Assembly (NCBI GenBank): GCA_019118885.1
Contig: DWYB01000071.1
Location: forward strand, 1 to 44,603
Length of the DNA: 44,603 bases
Direction of reading: 5' to 3'
Source: Candidatus Mediterraneibacter surreyensis
GTDB lineage: Bacteria; Bacillota; Clostridia; Lachnospirales; Lachnospiraceae
A program made the position numbers and the translations under genes. This document shows positions 17,018 to 26,239 of this stretch, piece by piece (position 1 is the stretch's first letter; the number at the start of each line of letters is the position of its first letter). The notes beneath the pieces are model-generated. The model searched no databases. It saw only the letters and a program-made list of their open reading frames with translations, and had not been told where the DNA came from.

Positions 17018-17722
17018 ATGGAACAAGAGACAATACTGGTTGTAGATGATAACAAAGAGATTGTCTATTCGATCAGCGAATTACTGAAATACGAAGGATA
17101 TCAGGCGCTGGGCGCCTATGACGGGATGGAAGCCCTTGATGTGCTGGAACAGAACAAGATCGACCTGATCCTGCTGGACGTGATGATGCCGAGGCTGAAC
17201 GGACTGTCCACGCTCATGAAGCTGCGGGAGAAGCATAAGATACCGGTCATCATCCTGTCGGCAAAGACGGAGGAGAGCGACAAAGTATCCGGGCTGATCA
17301 TGGGAGCAGACGATTATGTGGAGAAGCCCTATAACCCGGCGGAGCTGATGGCGCGGGTGAAAGCGCACCTGCGGAGGTACCGTGCATGGGGCGGCGAAGC
17401 GCCGAAAGAGGATGCAGACCGTATCGTAAACGGCGGTCTGGTACTTGATAAGAAGCAGCGCATCATTGAGGTGGAAGGCGAAGAGGTACGGCTGACAGCT
17501 ACGGAGTATAAGATACTGGAACTCCTTATGGAGCATCCGGGACAGGTTTTTTCGGCGGAGCAGATTTACGAGAATGTGTGGCAGGAAACGGCAACATATG
17601 CAGTTGAGAACACAGTCATGGTGCATATCCGCCATATCCGCGAGAAGATCGAGATCAATACTAAGAAACCAAGATATGTAAAGGTGGTGTGGGGAATTGG
17701 ATACAAAATGGAAAAATATTGA
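17018..17722 (+). CDS. OmpR/VanR-family response regulator
   Basis: This 234-residue regulator has a receiver domain (about 5-118) with acidic pair D10/D11, phospho-acceptor D54 (LLDVMMP), S81 and K103 (VEKPYNP). A winged-helix DNA-binding domain follows (about 140-232: LTATEYKILELLMEHPGQVFS and YVKVVWGIGYKMEKY, OmpR signature). Its last codons overlap the kinase gene by 26 bases, so the two are translated together. The sequence is closest in style to VanR-type regulators of envelope stress or antibiotic response, but targets are unknown. GGGGAGGC provides the ribosome site. Confidence 0.93.
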   Translation: MEQETILVVDDNKEIVYSISELLKYEGYQALGAYDGMEALDVLEQNKIDLILLDVMMPRLNGLSTLMKLREKHKIPVIILSAKTEESDKVSGLIMGADDYVEKPYNPAELMARVKAHLRRYRAWGGEAPKEDADRIVNGGLVLDKKQRIIEVEGEEVRLTATEYKILELLMEHPGQVFSAEQIYENVWQETATYAVENTVMVHIRHIREKIEINTKKPRYVKVVWGIGYKMEKY

Positions 17723-18989
17723 AGAAAATGCAGTAAAATTTTTTAGACGGTATTACAAGCGGCTGGCGGAATTGGTGACGATCATTGGCGGGATCGCCTT
17801 TTTCTACAGCATAATCGCTTACCGCGGGTGGCATCCTACCGGTGAGTCTATATTTTTTGGGATTCTGGGAAATCTTCTGCTGGGAATCGGAATATATCTT
17901 GGAGTAAACGAGCTGCTGGACAAAAGGTTCAGAGACTGGCTGCCGGATGACGACAACAGTTATGCGGAGTGGAAAGAATACGGGAAAACTACGGAGCGCG
18001 GCATACGCATAGCGGGAGCTGCGGCGCTTCTGACGGCGCTCTGGTATTTCTTCTATCTTATGGGCGGAGCTGTTTACTGGGCAAACGGTCCTCATTATAA
18101 CTATGCGTCAGGATATGTGATGATATTTTCTGCACTGCTCCAGTTTATTGTGGCGGAGACGGCTCTGAAACGTTTTCAGAAGAAACAGCTCGATTATATG
18201 ATGGAGCAGATGGAGAATCTCAACCGGCGCAGGCTGGACGTTGCGCTTGAGATCGAGAAGAAGAGCTTGGAAAAGGTCTCCCGGAGTGACCAGCTCCGAG
18301 TGGATCTCATTACAAATGTATCCCATGATCTGAAGACACCACTTACATCCATGGTGGGATATATTGAGCTGATACGGAAAGAGGAGCTGAGCGATACGGT
18401 CAGGGATTATGTGGACGTCATATCCGATCGCGCGGAAAAGCTGAAAGAAATGGTGAACAGCCTCTTCAGCCTCGCAAAAGCGAGCAGCGGGAACATAGAG
18501 CTTCATCCGGAGAAGTTTGAACTGAACCGTATGATCGAGCAGATCTTTGCGGATATGGATGACCAGATCAAGAACAGCGGGCTGGAGTTCGTGACCCGTC
18601 TGACAGATGAAAATACGGAGCTGGTCTCGGATAATTCTTATTTTTACAGAATCTGCCAGAATCTTATGGAAAACGCCCTGAAATATTCTGCAAAAGGAAC
18701 AAGGGTTTTTATCACTACTTACATCAGCAGGAAAGATTCAAACGTAGGTCCGCTGAAGGAAAATCTGTGTATGGAGATCACCAATACATCGGCGTATCCT
18801 ATGGACTTTACAAAGGAAGATATCGTGGAGCGGTTCGCGAGGGGAGATAAAGCGCGCTCCAGCGACGGAAACGGGCTGGGTCTGGCAATCGTCAGCACAT
18901 ATGCAAAAGCACTTGGAGGGGAGTTTGATATAAAGATTGACTGCGATCAGTTCAAAGCGCGTGTGATGATGCCGAAGAAAGACGGCTGA
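17697..18989 (+). CDS. Membrane sensor histidine kinase (HisKA type)
   Basis: This 430-residue kinase partners the overlapping regulator. Four membrane helices lie at about residues 26-43, 53-70, 104-125 and 138-155 with only short external loops, so it likely senses the membrane or a membrane partner. The phospho-acceptor is H210 in NVSHDLKTPLTSMVGY. The ATP-binding domain has an N box (NLMENALKYS) and G box (GNGLGLAIV). The start appears to be TTG at 17697 with GGTGTGGGG upstream; no in-frame ATG is better placed. Confidence 0.92.
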   Translation: MDTKWKNIEENAVKFFRRYYKRLAELVTIIGGIAFFYSIIAYRGWHPTGESIFFGILGNLLLGIGIYLGVNELLDKRFRDWLPDDDNSYAEWKEYGKTTERGIRIAGAAALLTALWYFFYLMGGAVYWANGPHYNYASGYVMIFSALLQFIVAETALKRFQKKQLDYMMEQMENLNRRRLDVALEIEKKSLEKVSRSDQLRVDLITNVSHDLKTPLTSMVGYIELIRKEELSDTVRDYVDVISDRAEKLKEMVNSLFSLAKASSGNIELHPEKFELNRMIEQIFADMDDQIKNSGLEFVTRLTDENTELVSDNSYFYRICQNLMENALKYSAKGTRVFITTYISRKDSNVGPLKENLCMEITNTSAYPMDFTKEDIVERFARGDKARSSDGNGLGLAIVSTYAKALGGEFDIKIDCDQFKARVMMPKKDG

Positions 18990-19024
18990 ACAGGAATGAA
19001 AATGAAAGAAGAGGTTTTGTATTG

Positions 19025-19058
19025 ACAGGCTGCTACATGGCAGCCTGTTTCAATTTTT
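19025..19058. terminator. Bidirectional terminator between the kinase and MATE genes
   Basis: ACAGGCTGC (19025-19033) pairs with GCAGCCTGT (19040-19048), followed by TTCAATTTTTT on the plus strand. The MATE gene on the minus strand ends inside this hairpin. Confidence 0.8.
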
Positions 19059-20493
19059 TCTGTTCTGTTTCCATCTGTTTCATTTTCTTCATTTCCCTTG
19101 CAATCAGGCAGATCGTCACGATGAATGCGATGCTGTCCGCTGACGGTCCTGCAAAGAGGATGCCGTCAAGTCCGAAGAACAGAGGCAGGATGAGAACAAG
19201 AGGAATGAGAAAGATGACCTGCCTTGTCATGGAGAGCAGCAGCCCCTTTACCGGTTTTCCGATAGCGGCGAAGAAATTGGACGAGATAAGCTGCACTCCG
19301 TTGAAGATAACCATAAAAAGGAAAATCCTCATAAATCTCACCGAAAATTCAAAGTAAGCCGCATCACCCGTGCCGAACAGGGAGATGATCTGATACGGAA
19401 AGAACTGGAAGAGGATAAAACCGATCGCGGAGATACACAGATTGGCTGTGATGGCAAGTTTATAAGTCTTCCGCACTCTGTCATACTGGCGGGCGCCGTA
19501 ATTGAAACCGATGATCGGCTGGGAGCCCTGAGAGATTCCGATAATAACAGCAAGCAGGATTGCGTTCGTCTTCATCACGATACCGCAGGCGGCGAGAGGA
19601 ATTTCTTTCCCGTATACAGACATTGCGCCGTAGTAGGTCAGTGAGTTGTTCAGCACGATCTGCACAAATGTAATCGCAACCTGATTCAGGCTGTTGCTCA
19701 TTCCGAGAGAAGCGGTCTGGAGACATTCCTTTGCTGACAGGCCGATATCTTTTCTTGTCAGTGTTATATTCTTAAATTTTCTTATGTACAGCAGGGCAAA
19801 AATAAAGGAAAAGAACTGGCCGATGATGGTCGCCCATGCTGCTCCTGCTACTCCCAGATGAAAAATAAAGATAAATACGGGATCAAGGATCGTGTTGATG
19901 ACGGCTCCGATCAGCATGCAGACCATGGAGTACTTCGGACTTCCGTCAGCTCGAGCCAGATTGCTCATACCGTTGGTGACGATAAGAAAAGGCATGCCGA
20001 GAGCTACGATGCGGGAGTAAGTTTCCGCATAGGGCATAACGTCCGGTGTGGCTCCGAAAGCAGTCAGCAGAGGCTGCATGAAAAACTCAACGAGCAGCGC
20101 ATAGATAACGCCGAATACTACCATCATGCAGATTCCGTTCCCTACAACTCTCTGTGCGATATCCTTTTCACCTGCTCCCAGATGAAGAGAGAATCTCGAG
20201 GCGCTTCCGATTCCGATCAGGAGCGCGATGGCAAGACAGATTGTCGTAAGAGGATAAGCTACATTTGTGGCGGCGTTCCCGAGATAGCCGACGCCCTGGC
20301 CGATAAAAATCTGGTCTACGATATTATATAAAGAACTGACCAGCATGGCGATGATGCTGGGAATGGCAAAGCTCCTCAGAAGAGATGGAATGCTTTTGTA
20401 TCCGAGGGGATTGTCGGCCGTATTCTGTTCTGCATCTGTATTCGGCTTTTGCAGTGCATGTGGATTCTTTAGTGTCTCTGTCAAATCGTTCAC
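19033..20493 (-). CDS. MATE family multidrug/Na+ (or H+) antiporter
   Basis: This 486-residue protein has twelve hydrophobic helices in two related halves, as in MATE exporters. Typical segments are FAIPSIIAMLVSSLYNIVDQIFIGQGVG at the start (split here), GMSNLARADGSPKYSM in the first half and SQGSQPIIGFNYGARQYDRV in the second. MATE proteins expel cationic drugs or toxins using a cation gradient. A charged N-terminal tail of about 35 residues precedes the first helix. It is a single gene, divergent from the HTH-Uma2 gene, so the repeat cluster at 20617-20693 could affect it too. Substrate unknown. Confidence 0.92.
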   Translation of the reverse strand: MNDLTETLKNPHALQKPNTDAEQNTADNPLGYKSIPSLLRSFAIPSIIAMLVSSLYNIVDQIFIGQGVGYLGNAATNVAYPLTTICLAIALLIGIGSASRFSLHLGAGEKDIAQRVVGNGICMMVVFGVIYALLVEFFMQPLLTAFGATPDVMPYAETYSRIVALGMPFLIVTNGMSNLARADGSPKYSMVCMLIGAVINTILDPVFIFIFHLGVAGAAWATIIGQFFSFIFALLYIRKFKNITLTRKDIGLSAKECLQTASLGMSNSLNQVAITFVQIVLNNSLTYYGAMSVYGKEIPLAACGIVMKTNAILLAVIIGISQGSQPIIGFNYGARQYDRVRKTYKLAITANLCISAIGFILFQFFPYQIISLFGTGDAAYFEFSVRFMRIFLFMVIFNGVQLISSNFFAAIGKPVKGLLLSMTRQVIFLIPLVLILPLFFGLDGILFAGPSADSIAFIVTICLIAREMKKMKQMETEQKKLKQAAM

Positions 20494-20616
20494 TTCTTTC
20501 TTATGAAATTTCGCCCATGTATTATAACGCAGATGCCGGGTCTGTGCCAGTATTTTGCAGAGATTTTGAGGCTTTTGAGTCTGAGCTTTTGAGAATACAA
20601 CTCAAATATCTGCTAA

Positions 20617-20693
20617 ATATCCATATATGGATATAATTATAAAATATGGAAAAATATAGTTGTGAATATCCAAAGTACAGCATATAATATCCA
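20617..20693 (+). promoter_or_regulatory. Operator-like repeat cluster upstream of HTH-Uma2
   Basis: An 18-base perfect palindrome, ATATCCATATATGGATAT, occupies 20617-20634. Its half-site ATATCCA recurs at 20666-20672 and 20687-20693, 21 bases apart (two helical turns). The second copy falls in the promoter spacer and the third overlaps the -10 box. This is how an autorepressor site would be arranged. Confidence 0.6.
20660..20688 (+). promoter_or_regulatory. Promoter of the HTH-Uma2 gene
   Basis: TTGTGA and TATAAT are spaced by exactly 17 bases, 80 bases ahead of the start codon. Confidence 0.65.
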
Positions 20694-20768
20694 AAAGAGG
20701 ATGAGGCGGTATTGAATAGGGAAGTATGAAACTGGTATGAGTGCAGAATAGAAAGGAGAGCGGAAAAT

Positions 20769-21557
20769 ATGGATATATCTGATCTGAAAAAGCTGAAAAA
20801 AGAAGCGGGACTCACAAACGCGGAAATTGCAGAACTCTCCGGGATTCCGGTAAGTACGGTCAACAAGATCTTTTCAGGTGCAACGAAGAATCCCCGCTAT
20901 GCGACCCTGCTCGCGATCGAGCAGGTGCTTACGACAAAGGAAAAGATTCCGTTTACTTATGACAGACTGAAAGAAGAACCGACTATTGTCAGGGATGCGG
21001 CAACACCCTATATGTATTCTGCCCGGGAGTACGATGGAGCGGATATTGAAAAGTTGTCGGAATGGTCGCGGGCAGAGCTGATTAACGGAAAATTGTATAT
21101 GCTCTCTGCGCCGAACAGGCTTCACCAGTATTTTGTGGCAGAGCTTCTCTTTGAAATTAAGAGCTATATCCGGGAGAAGAATGGAAAATGTGATGTTTAT
21201 GCATCGCCCTTTGATGTTCGCCTCTTTGGGGATGACTCAACTATCGTACAGCCTGACCTTCTGGTTGTATGCAATAAAAATATCCTGACGGAAAAGGGAT
21301 GCTCCGGCGCCCCGGACTGGGTGATCGAGATCGTTTCAAAAACCAATTCATCCCATGATTATGTCCGGAAGTTGATGCAGTATCAGAAAGCCGGGGTAAG
21401 AGAGTACTGGATTGTAGATCCGTTCCAGGAGCTGATCTCTGTATTCAATTTTGAAGATGCAAAGAAAAGCGGGGAGTACAACTATGGAGAACCAGTGCCA
21501 TCCGGTGTACTGGAGGGGCTTGAGATCCAGTTTGGGGAGATGATGGAAGGGTACTGA
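20769..21557 (+). CDS. HTH (XRE)-Uma2 (DUF820) nuclease-like fusion protein
   Basis: The 262-residue protein joins two parts. Residues 1-55 are an XRE/Cro-type helix-turn-helix (LTNAEIAELSGIPVSTVNKI). Residues about 80-258 are a Uma2/DUF820 domain of the PD-(D/E)xK nuclease superfamily. In the latter E103 (AELINGKLYML), D163 (VQPDLLVV), E187 (DWVIEIVS), D197 and K201, then YQKAGVREYWIVDP, follow the family pattern, so the catalytic core looks intact. GAAAGGAGAG precedes the ATG. Its biological role is unknown in Uma2 proteins generally. The repeats upstream suggest it represses itself through the N-terminal domain. Confidence 0.85.
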   Translation: MDISDLKKLKKEAGLTNAEIAELSGIPVSTVNKIFSGATKNPRYATLLAIEQVLTTKEKIPFTYDRLKEEPTIVRDAATPYMYSAREYDGADIEKLSEWSRAELINGKLYMLSAPNRLHQYFVAELLFEIKSYIREKNGKCDVYASPFDVRLFGDDSTIVQPDLLVVCNKNILTEKGCSGAPDWVIEIVSKTNSSHDYVRKLMQYQKAGVREYWIVDPFQELISVFNFEDAKKSGEYNYGEPVPSGVLEGLEIQFGEMMEGY

Positions 21558-21575
21558 AAGAGAAGCAGTTGAATA

Positions 21576-21604
21576 TTGACAAATCTCCCAAATAAACTTA
21601 TTGT
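21576..21604 (+). promoter_or_regulatory. Promoter of the MutS-like gene
   Basis: TTGACA is followed after 17 bases by TATTGT, 38 bases ahead of the start codon. The -35 is perfect and the -10 is weaker. Confidence 0.5.
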
Positions 21605-21641
21605 ATTAATGGAATAATACAAAACGAAAGGTGGTATTTCT

Positions 21642-23264
21642 ATGCTGTCTGCGGTATTGGGCGTTATGGCGGTTTTCCTTTTCCTGCTGGTTATATGGCT
21701 GATCTCATATTACAGTATGAAGCGGAAAAGAAAAGCATACATTCACGAGAAGTTTGGAAAGATCCCGAAGATCAGGGAGTGGAACGAGGCTGTTAAGAAC
21801 TACTATGATGTGGTAAGCGATGGTACTGGTCTGGATGATATTACATGGAATGACCTGTCCATGAATGAAGTTTTTCAGAGAGTCGCCCAGTGCGACACAT
21901 CTCCGGGGGAGGAGATACTGTACTGGCGGCTTCGACGGAACAGGATATCGGCGGAAGAACAGCATATTTTCGAGGAGAGAGTGCGCGCATGGGCAGATAA
22001 TGAAAAAGAGAGAGAGAAGATAGAAGAACTTCTCTGTGATATCGGAAAGAGCGATTCCTCATATTATCTTCCCGCTTATCTTGACGGGATAGAGTCATAT
22101 ATATTTGGACATCAATGGGTATACCGGGCGCTTCAGCTTTTGCTGGCGGCTGCGTTTATCTTTATGTTGATTCATCCTACTGACGGGGGAGTAATGCCTT
22201 TTGTGTGCGTATGTGCTGTGAATCTCGGGATATATTTCTGGATGAACATGAAGCATGACCTTGAGCTGTCTCTGATTGGAACAGCGGTAAGTCTTCTGGG
22301 AAATGCAAAGCAGATTGCCGCGAGAAAGAGAATAAGGGAATTATTTCCGGACCTGCAGGACGCGCTGGCCGGACTGAAAGGTGTTATACGTGGAGACAGG
22401 ATCCTTCGAATCAAAAGAGAAGGCGCCCGAACAGGAGATGCACTGGGAACCTGTCTTGACTATCTGCTTGGCATTACTCTGATGCAGATCACCACATACA
22501 ATAAAGTGATAAAGCGTCTGATGAACAATGTGGAAAACTATCTGACGGTGTTCCGCTGTATCGGAGAACTTGACGCGGCGATCAGTACGGCGTCATTTCG
22601 GAAGTCCCTGCCATGGTGCTGTATTCCGGAGTATACAGACGAGAAGAAACTGGAAATGACGGAAGTATATCATCCGCTCATCAAAGAGCCGGTGGCAAAT
22701 AATTTTGCTGTTGAAAAGAGTTGTCTGATCACCGGATCCAACGCATCGGGAAAATCTACATTTATAAAGGCTGTTGCTGTCAATGTCGTACTCGCGCAGG
22801 CGATCAATACATGTGCGGCAAAGCGTTTTTTGATACCGCCGGCTGAAGTGATCACGTCCATGGCTGTGAGGGACGACCTGATGGCAGGGGAAAGTTATTT
22901 TATCCGCGAGATCAGATATCTGAAACGGATTCTTGACAGTATTACAGAAGAACGTGTAACAATATGTGCCATTGACGAGATACTGCGGGGAACGAATACC
23001 GGAGAACGCATCCGGGCGTCAAGAGCGATTCTTGAATACCTTAGAGATAAGAACTGTATTGCGCTTGTGGCGACACATGATAAAGAACTGACGGAGCTTC
23101 TGGGGGATGATTATTTGAATTATCATTTCAGTGAGGAAATCGGGGAGAGCGATATCGCATTCAGTTATAAGATTATGGAAGGGCCGGCGACATCACAAAA
23201 TGCCGTGAAACTGCTGGAGTTTGCAGGCTTCCCGGAAGAGATCATAAAAGCGGCGCAGGAATAA
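21642..23264 (+). CDS. Membrane-anchored MutS-like ATPase
   Basis: The C-terminal half of this 540-residue protein is a MutS-type ABC ATPase. Walker A GSNASGKST is at 365-373, the DDLMAGESYF segment with S418 aligns with the MutS ST-loop, Walker B carries D445/E446 (ICAIDEIL) and H479 is the switch (VATHD). The end, SQNAVKLLEFAGFPEEII, resembles MutS. The mismatch-recognition domain is absent. Instead there are hydrophobic helices at about 4-23, 159-177 and 186-201, which should hold it in the membrane. It is therefore not a mismatch-repair MutS; family members of this kind are annotated only as MutS-related. Function unknown. Confidence 0.85.
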   Translation: MLSAVLGVMAVFLFLLVIWLISYYSMKRKRKAYIHEKFGKIPKIREWNEAVKNYYDVVSDGTGLDDITWNDLSMNEVFQRVAQCDTSPGEEILYWRLRRNRISAEEQHIFEERVRAWADNEKEREKIEELLCDIGKSDSSYYLPAYLDGIESYIFGHQWVYRALQLLLAAAFIFMLIHPTDGGVMPFVCVCAVNLGIYFWMNMKHDLELSLIGTAVSLLGNAKQIAARKRIRELFPDLQDALAGLKGVIRGDRILRIKREGARTGDALGTCLDYLLGITLMQITTYNKVIKRLMNNVENYLTVFRCIGELDAAISTASFRKSLPWCCIPEYTDEKKLEMTEVYHPLIKEPVANNFAVEKSCLITGSNASGKSTFIKAVAVNVVLAQAINTCAAKRFLIPPAEVITSMAVRDDLMAGESYFIREIRYLKRILDSITEERVTICAIDEILRGTNTGERIRASRAILEYLRDKNCIALVATHDKELTELLGDDYLNYHFSEEIGESDIAFSYKIMEGPATSQNAVKLLEFAGFPEEIIKAAQE

Positions 23265-23449
23265 GCTATAAATAGTTGACGGGATAGGAGAATGCTGCCT
23301 ACGATGTAATCGCAGGAAAATAGAAGCATGGCTGCCGCGAAATGCGACAGAGATATTGAAATTATCGTTAAATATAGTAAAATTTCATATTAGTGAAATG
23401 ATTTAACTGCATTTTGTCTGTATGAGACTGTTTTTGAGGATGTGAAAAG

Positions 23450-24775
23450 ATGAGAGAAGAGATTTTGAAAAAAATGAAAGATACTGCAGATTATATATTC
23501 TGTCATCCGGAGCTGTCGCTGAAGGAATATAAATCTTCCCATGCTTTGGCGGACTTCCTTGAAGCCGAGGGATTCGAAATCACCTGGGGGCTGGCAGGAT
23601 TTGAGACTGCATTTGTGGCGGAATGGAGCAGCGGGCGTCGTAAAAACGAACCGGAAGAAAGTGTACAGGCAGAGAACGGACCGGCCGAATCAACCGAACC
23701 AATCATCGGTTTTCTGGCGGAGTATGACGCCCTGCCGGGACTGGGGCAGGAGTGTGTGTCCCGGCAGAAGCAGGACGGAGGCCCGGGACACGGGTGCGGA
23801 CACAATCTGCTGGGAACCGCCTGCGCTGGCGCGGCATGTGATCTGAAAGACAGGATGCAGGCTGAAAATCTGCCGGGAACAATCCGTGTGTACGGCTGTC
23901 CGGCGGAGGAGATCGTGGTCGGAAAGATCCGGATGAATGAGCAGGGAGTGTTTGATGATCTGTCTGTGGCTGTGACATGGCATCCTTTTGACCGGAACCG
24001 CGTCAGCTATGATATCTGGCAGGCTCAGGATATCAAGAATTATAAGTTCTACGGAACTGCAGCGCACGCGTCAAAGCATCCCGAGATGGGTAGGAGCGCA
24101 TTAGATGCAGCAGAGCTGATGAACGTGGGAGTCAATTACCTGCGGGAACATGTGACGGATGATGTGAGGATGCACTATACCTATACGAATACGGACGGCC
24201 CGGCAAATATCGTACCGGCCTATGCGTCTACCAATTATTTTATCCGTTCCAATAAGTGGGAGAGGACAGCTGACGCCTCGGAGCGGGTAGACAACTGTGC
24301 CAGAGGGGCGGCGCTCATGACAGGAACCAAGATTGAGATCGAGCGGGTGACATGTAATAAGGAAATGAAAGTGAATCGGACTCTGGCGGAGCTCTTTTAT
24401 GAAGAGATGACAAAGATTCCGGCGCCGTCCTATACAAAAGAAGAGTTGAAGTTTGCGGAAGAGATATCAGAAGCGTCAGGATTTGATAACAAGGGCGAGT
24501 ATTTTACAGGATTGGAGCCTCTTGAGGACAAACCGGTGCCGCTGTCTATTGGAACGGACGTATCTGATGTAAGCCATACGGTTCCTACGATTATGCTGAG
24601 CGCGGCTGCCATGTGCAAGGGAACACCGCTGCACCACTGGGCGGCAACTGCTCAGGCGGGCATGAGTATCGGCCAGAAAGGGATGTTCTATGCGGCTGGG
24701 TGTATGGCTGCAGGGGCGTACCGGCTGGTAAGAGAACCGGAACTGATCCGAAAAGCATGGCAGGAGATGGGGTGA
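23450..24775 (+). CDS. M20-family amidohydrolase (AbgB-like)
   Basis: This 441-residue enzyme matches the M20D amidohydrolases, close in style to p-aminobenzoyl-glutamate hydrolase subunit B. The metal-binding segments are visible: AEYDALPGLGQE, GHGCGHNLLG, the PAEE pair and WHPF, and a late GTDVSDVSHTVP segment. The lid domain (KFYGTAAHASKHPEMGRSALDA) is present. A low-complexity charged insert at about 60-83 is unusual for the family. It would cleave an amide such as an N-acyl amino acid or folate breakdown product in the cytoplasm. A MATE exporter gene follows after 33 bases and is probably co-transcribed. Confidence 0.85.
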   Translation: MREEILKKMKDTADYIFCHPELSLKEYKSSHALADFLEAEGFEITWGLAGFETAFVAEWSSGRRKNEPEESVQAENGPAESTEPIIGFLAEYDALPGLGQECVSRQKQDGGPGHGCGHNLLGTACAGAACDLKDRMQAENLPGTIRVYGCPAEEIVVGKIRMNEQGVFDDLSVAVTWHPFDRNRVSYDIWQAQDIKNYKFYGTAAHASKHPEMGRSALDAAELMNVGVNYLREHVTDDVRMHYTYTNTDGPANIVPAYASTNYFIRSNKWERTADASERVDNCARGAALMTGTKIEIERVTCNKEMKVNRTLAELFYEEMTKIPAPSYTKEELKFAEEISEASGFDNKGEYFTGLEPLEDKPVPLSIGTDVSDVSHTVPTIMLSAAAMCKGTPLHHWAATAQAGMSIGQKGMFYAAGCMAAGAYRLVREPELIRKAWQEMG

Positions 24776-24808
24776 CGGTTATAAAATGTGGAAAGTGATG
24801 ATATCAAG

Positions 24809-26194
24809 ATGAAAGAAAACGAAAAGATACAGCTCTTTGAAAAAGCGCCAATCCCCGGGGCAGTGGCAAAGCTTGCTGTTCCTATGATCTTCAGCTCCCT
24901 TGTCATGGTGCTCTACAATATGGCGGATACTTATTTTGTGGGTATGATGAATGATCCGGTGGAAAATGCCGCGGTATCTCTGGCTGCACCGGTACTGCTG
25001 GCATTTAATGCGGTGAACAATCTGTTCGGCGTGGGTACATCCAGTATGATGAGCAGGGCACTGGGGAGAAAAGATTATGAAATGGTATCGGAAAGCTCGG
25101 CTTTTGGCTTTTACTGTTCCCTTATATGCGGCGTCCTTTTCGGACTTTTCTGCGGTATTCTGCACAATCCGCTTCTGACGCTGATCGGAGCGGATGCGAC
25201 TACCCGGGCAGCGACGCAGGGATATATGTTCTGGACAGTCTATCTGGGAGCGGCGCCTGCCATCCTCAATGTAGTTATGGCATATCTGGTTCGGTCAGAA
25301 GGCGCGGCTCTTCATGCCAGCATAGGCACTATGAGCGGCTGCCTTCTTAATATTGTTCTGGATCCTATATTTATTCTCCCATGGGGACTGAACATGGGAG
25401 CCGCAGGAGCGGGACTGGCAACTTTCCTTTCTAACTGCGTGGCTTGTCTGTATTTTTTTGTCCTTCTTTATGTAAAGAGAGGTAATACATTTGTATGTAT
25501 TAATCCGAGAAAGTTCCGCCTCAAAAAGAGGATCATCATAGAAGTGTGCGGCGTCGGAATTCCGGCTTCGATCCAGAACCTTCTGAATGTGACGGGAATG
25601 ACAATTCTAAACAATTTCACTTCCGCATACGGCGCAGACGCTGTGGCGGCAATGGGGATCACATACAAGATCTATATGGTGCCAATGCAGGTGGCTCTGG
25701 GGTTTTCTCAGGGGATTATGCCCCTTGTCAGTTATACATTTGCTGCAGGAAATATAAAGAGGATGAAAGGTACGATTCTGTTTGCGCTTAAGCTCATCGT
25801 GCCGGCTTTGGCTGTGGTGACCATTGGATATTATGCGGGAGCTGATGTGTTGATCAGTCTGTTTATGAAGAATGAGGCCATCATTGCGTATGGTTCGTCA
25901 TTCCTGAGGGGCTTCTGTCTGGGAATTGTATTTCTCAGCATTGACTTCCTGGCAGTCGGCGTATTTCAGGCATTGGGCCTGGGCAGATATGCGCTTGTAT
26001 TTGCCATTATGAGAAAGGTTGTGCTTGAAATCCCGGCTCTGATCATACTGAACCGGCTGTTCCCGCTGTATGGCCTTGCCTATGCACAGTTTGCCGCGGA
26101 ATTGATTCTGAGTATTTGCGCAGTTGTGATGCTGCGGCATATTTTCAGAAAGTACGGAAAGAAACAGCCTGCTGCAGTACGGCAGACGGATTGA
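24809..26194 (+). CDS. MATE family exporter (second copy)
   Basis: This 461-residue protein has twelve helices in two halves with MATE signatures: AVPMIFSSLVMVLYNMADTYF at the start (here split by residues), SEGAALHASIGTMSGC in half one and FSQGIMPLVSYTFAAGN in half two. I start at ATG 24809; an in-frame GTG at 24788 lacks a nearby ribosome site. It differs clearly from the MATE at 19033, so this is not a recent duplication. Its place behind the M20 gene hints at export of a compound related to that enzyme, which is inference only. Confidence 0.9.
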   Translation: MKENEKIQLFEKAPIPGAVAKLAVPMIFSSLVMVLYNMADTYFVGMMNDPVENAAVSLAAPVLLAFNAVNNLFGVGTSSMMSRALGRKDYEMVSESSAFGFYCSLICGVLFGLFCGILHNPLLTLIGADATTRAATQGYMFWTVYLGAAPAILNVVMAYLVRSEGAALHASIGTMSGCLLNIVLDPIFILPWGLNMGAAGAGLATFLSNCVACLYFFVLLYVKRGNTFVCINPRKFRLKKRIIIEVCGVGIPASIQNLLNVTGMTILNNFTSAYGADAVAAMGITYKIYMVPMQVALGFSQGIMPLVSYTFAAGNIKRMKGTILFALKLIVPALAVVTIGYYAGADVLISLFMKNEAIIAYGSSFLRGFCLGIVFLSIDFLAVGVFQALGLGRYALVFAIMRKVVLEIPALIILNRLFPLYGLAYAQFAAELILSICAVVMLRHIFRKYGKKQPAAVRQTD

Positions 26195-26239
26195 GATAAA
26201 AAAGCAGCACAGCGCTGCAAAATAAGGAGAATAAATAAT

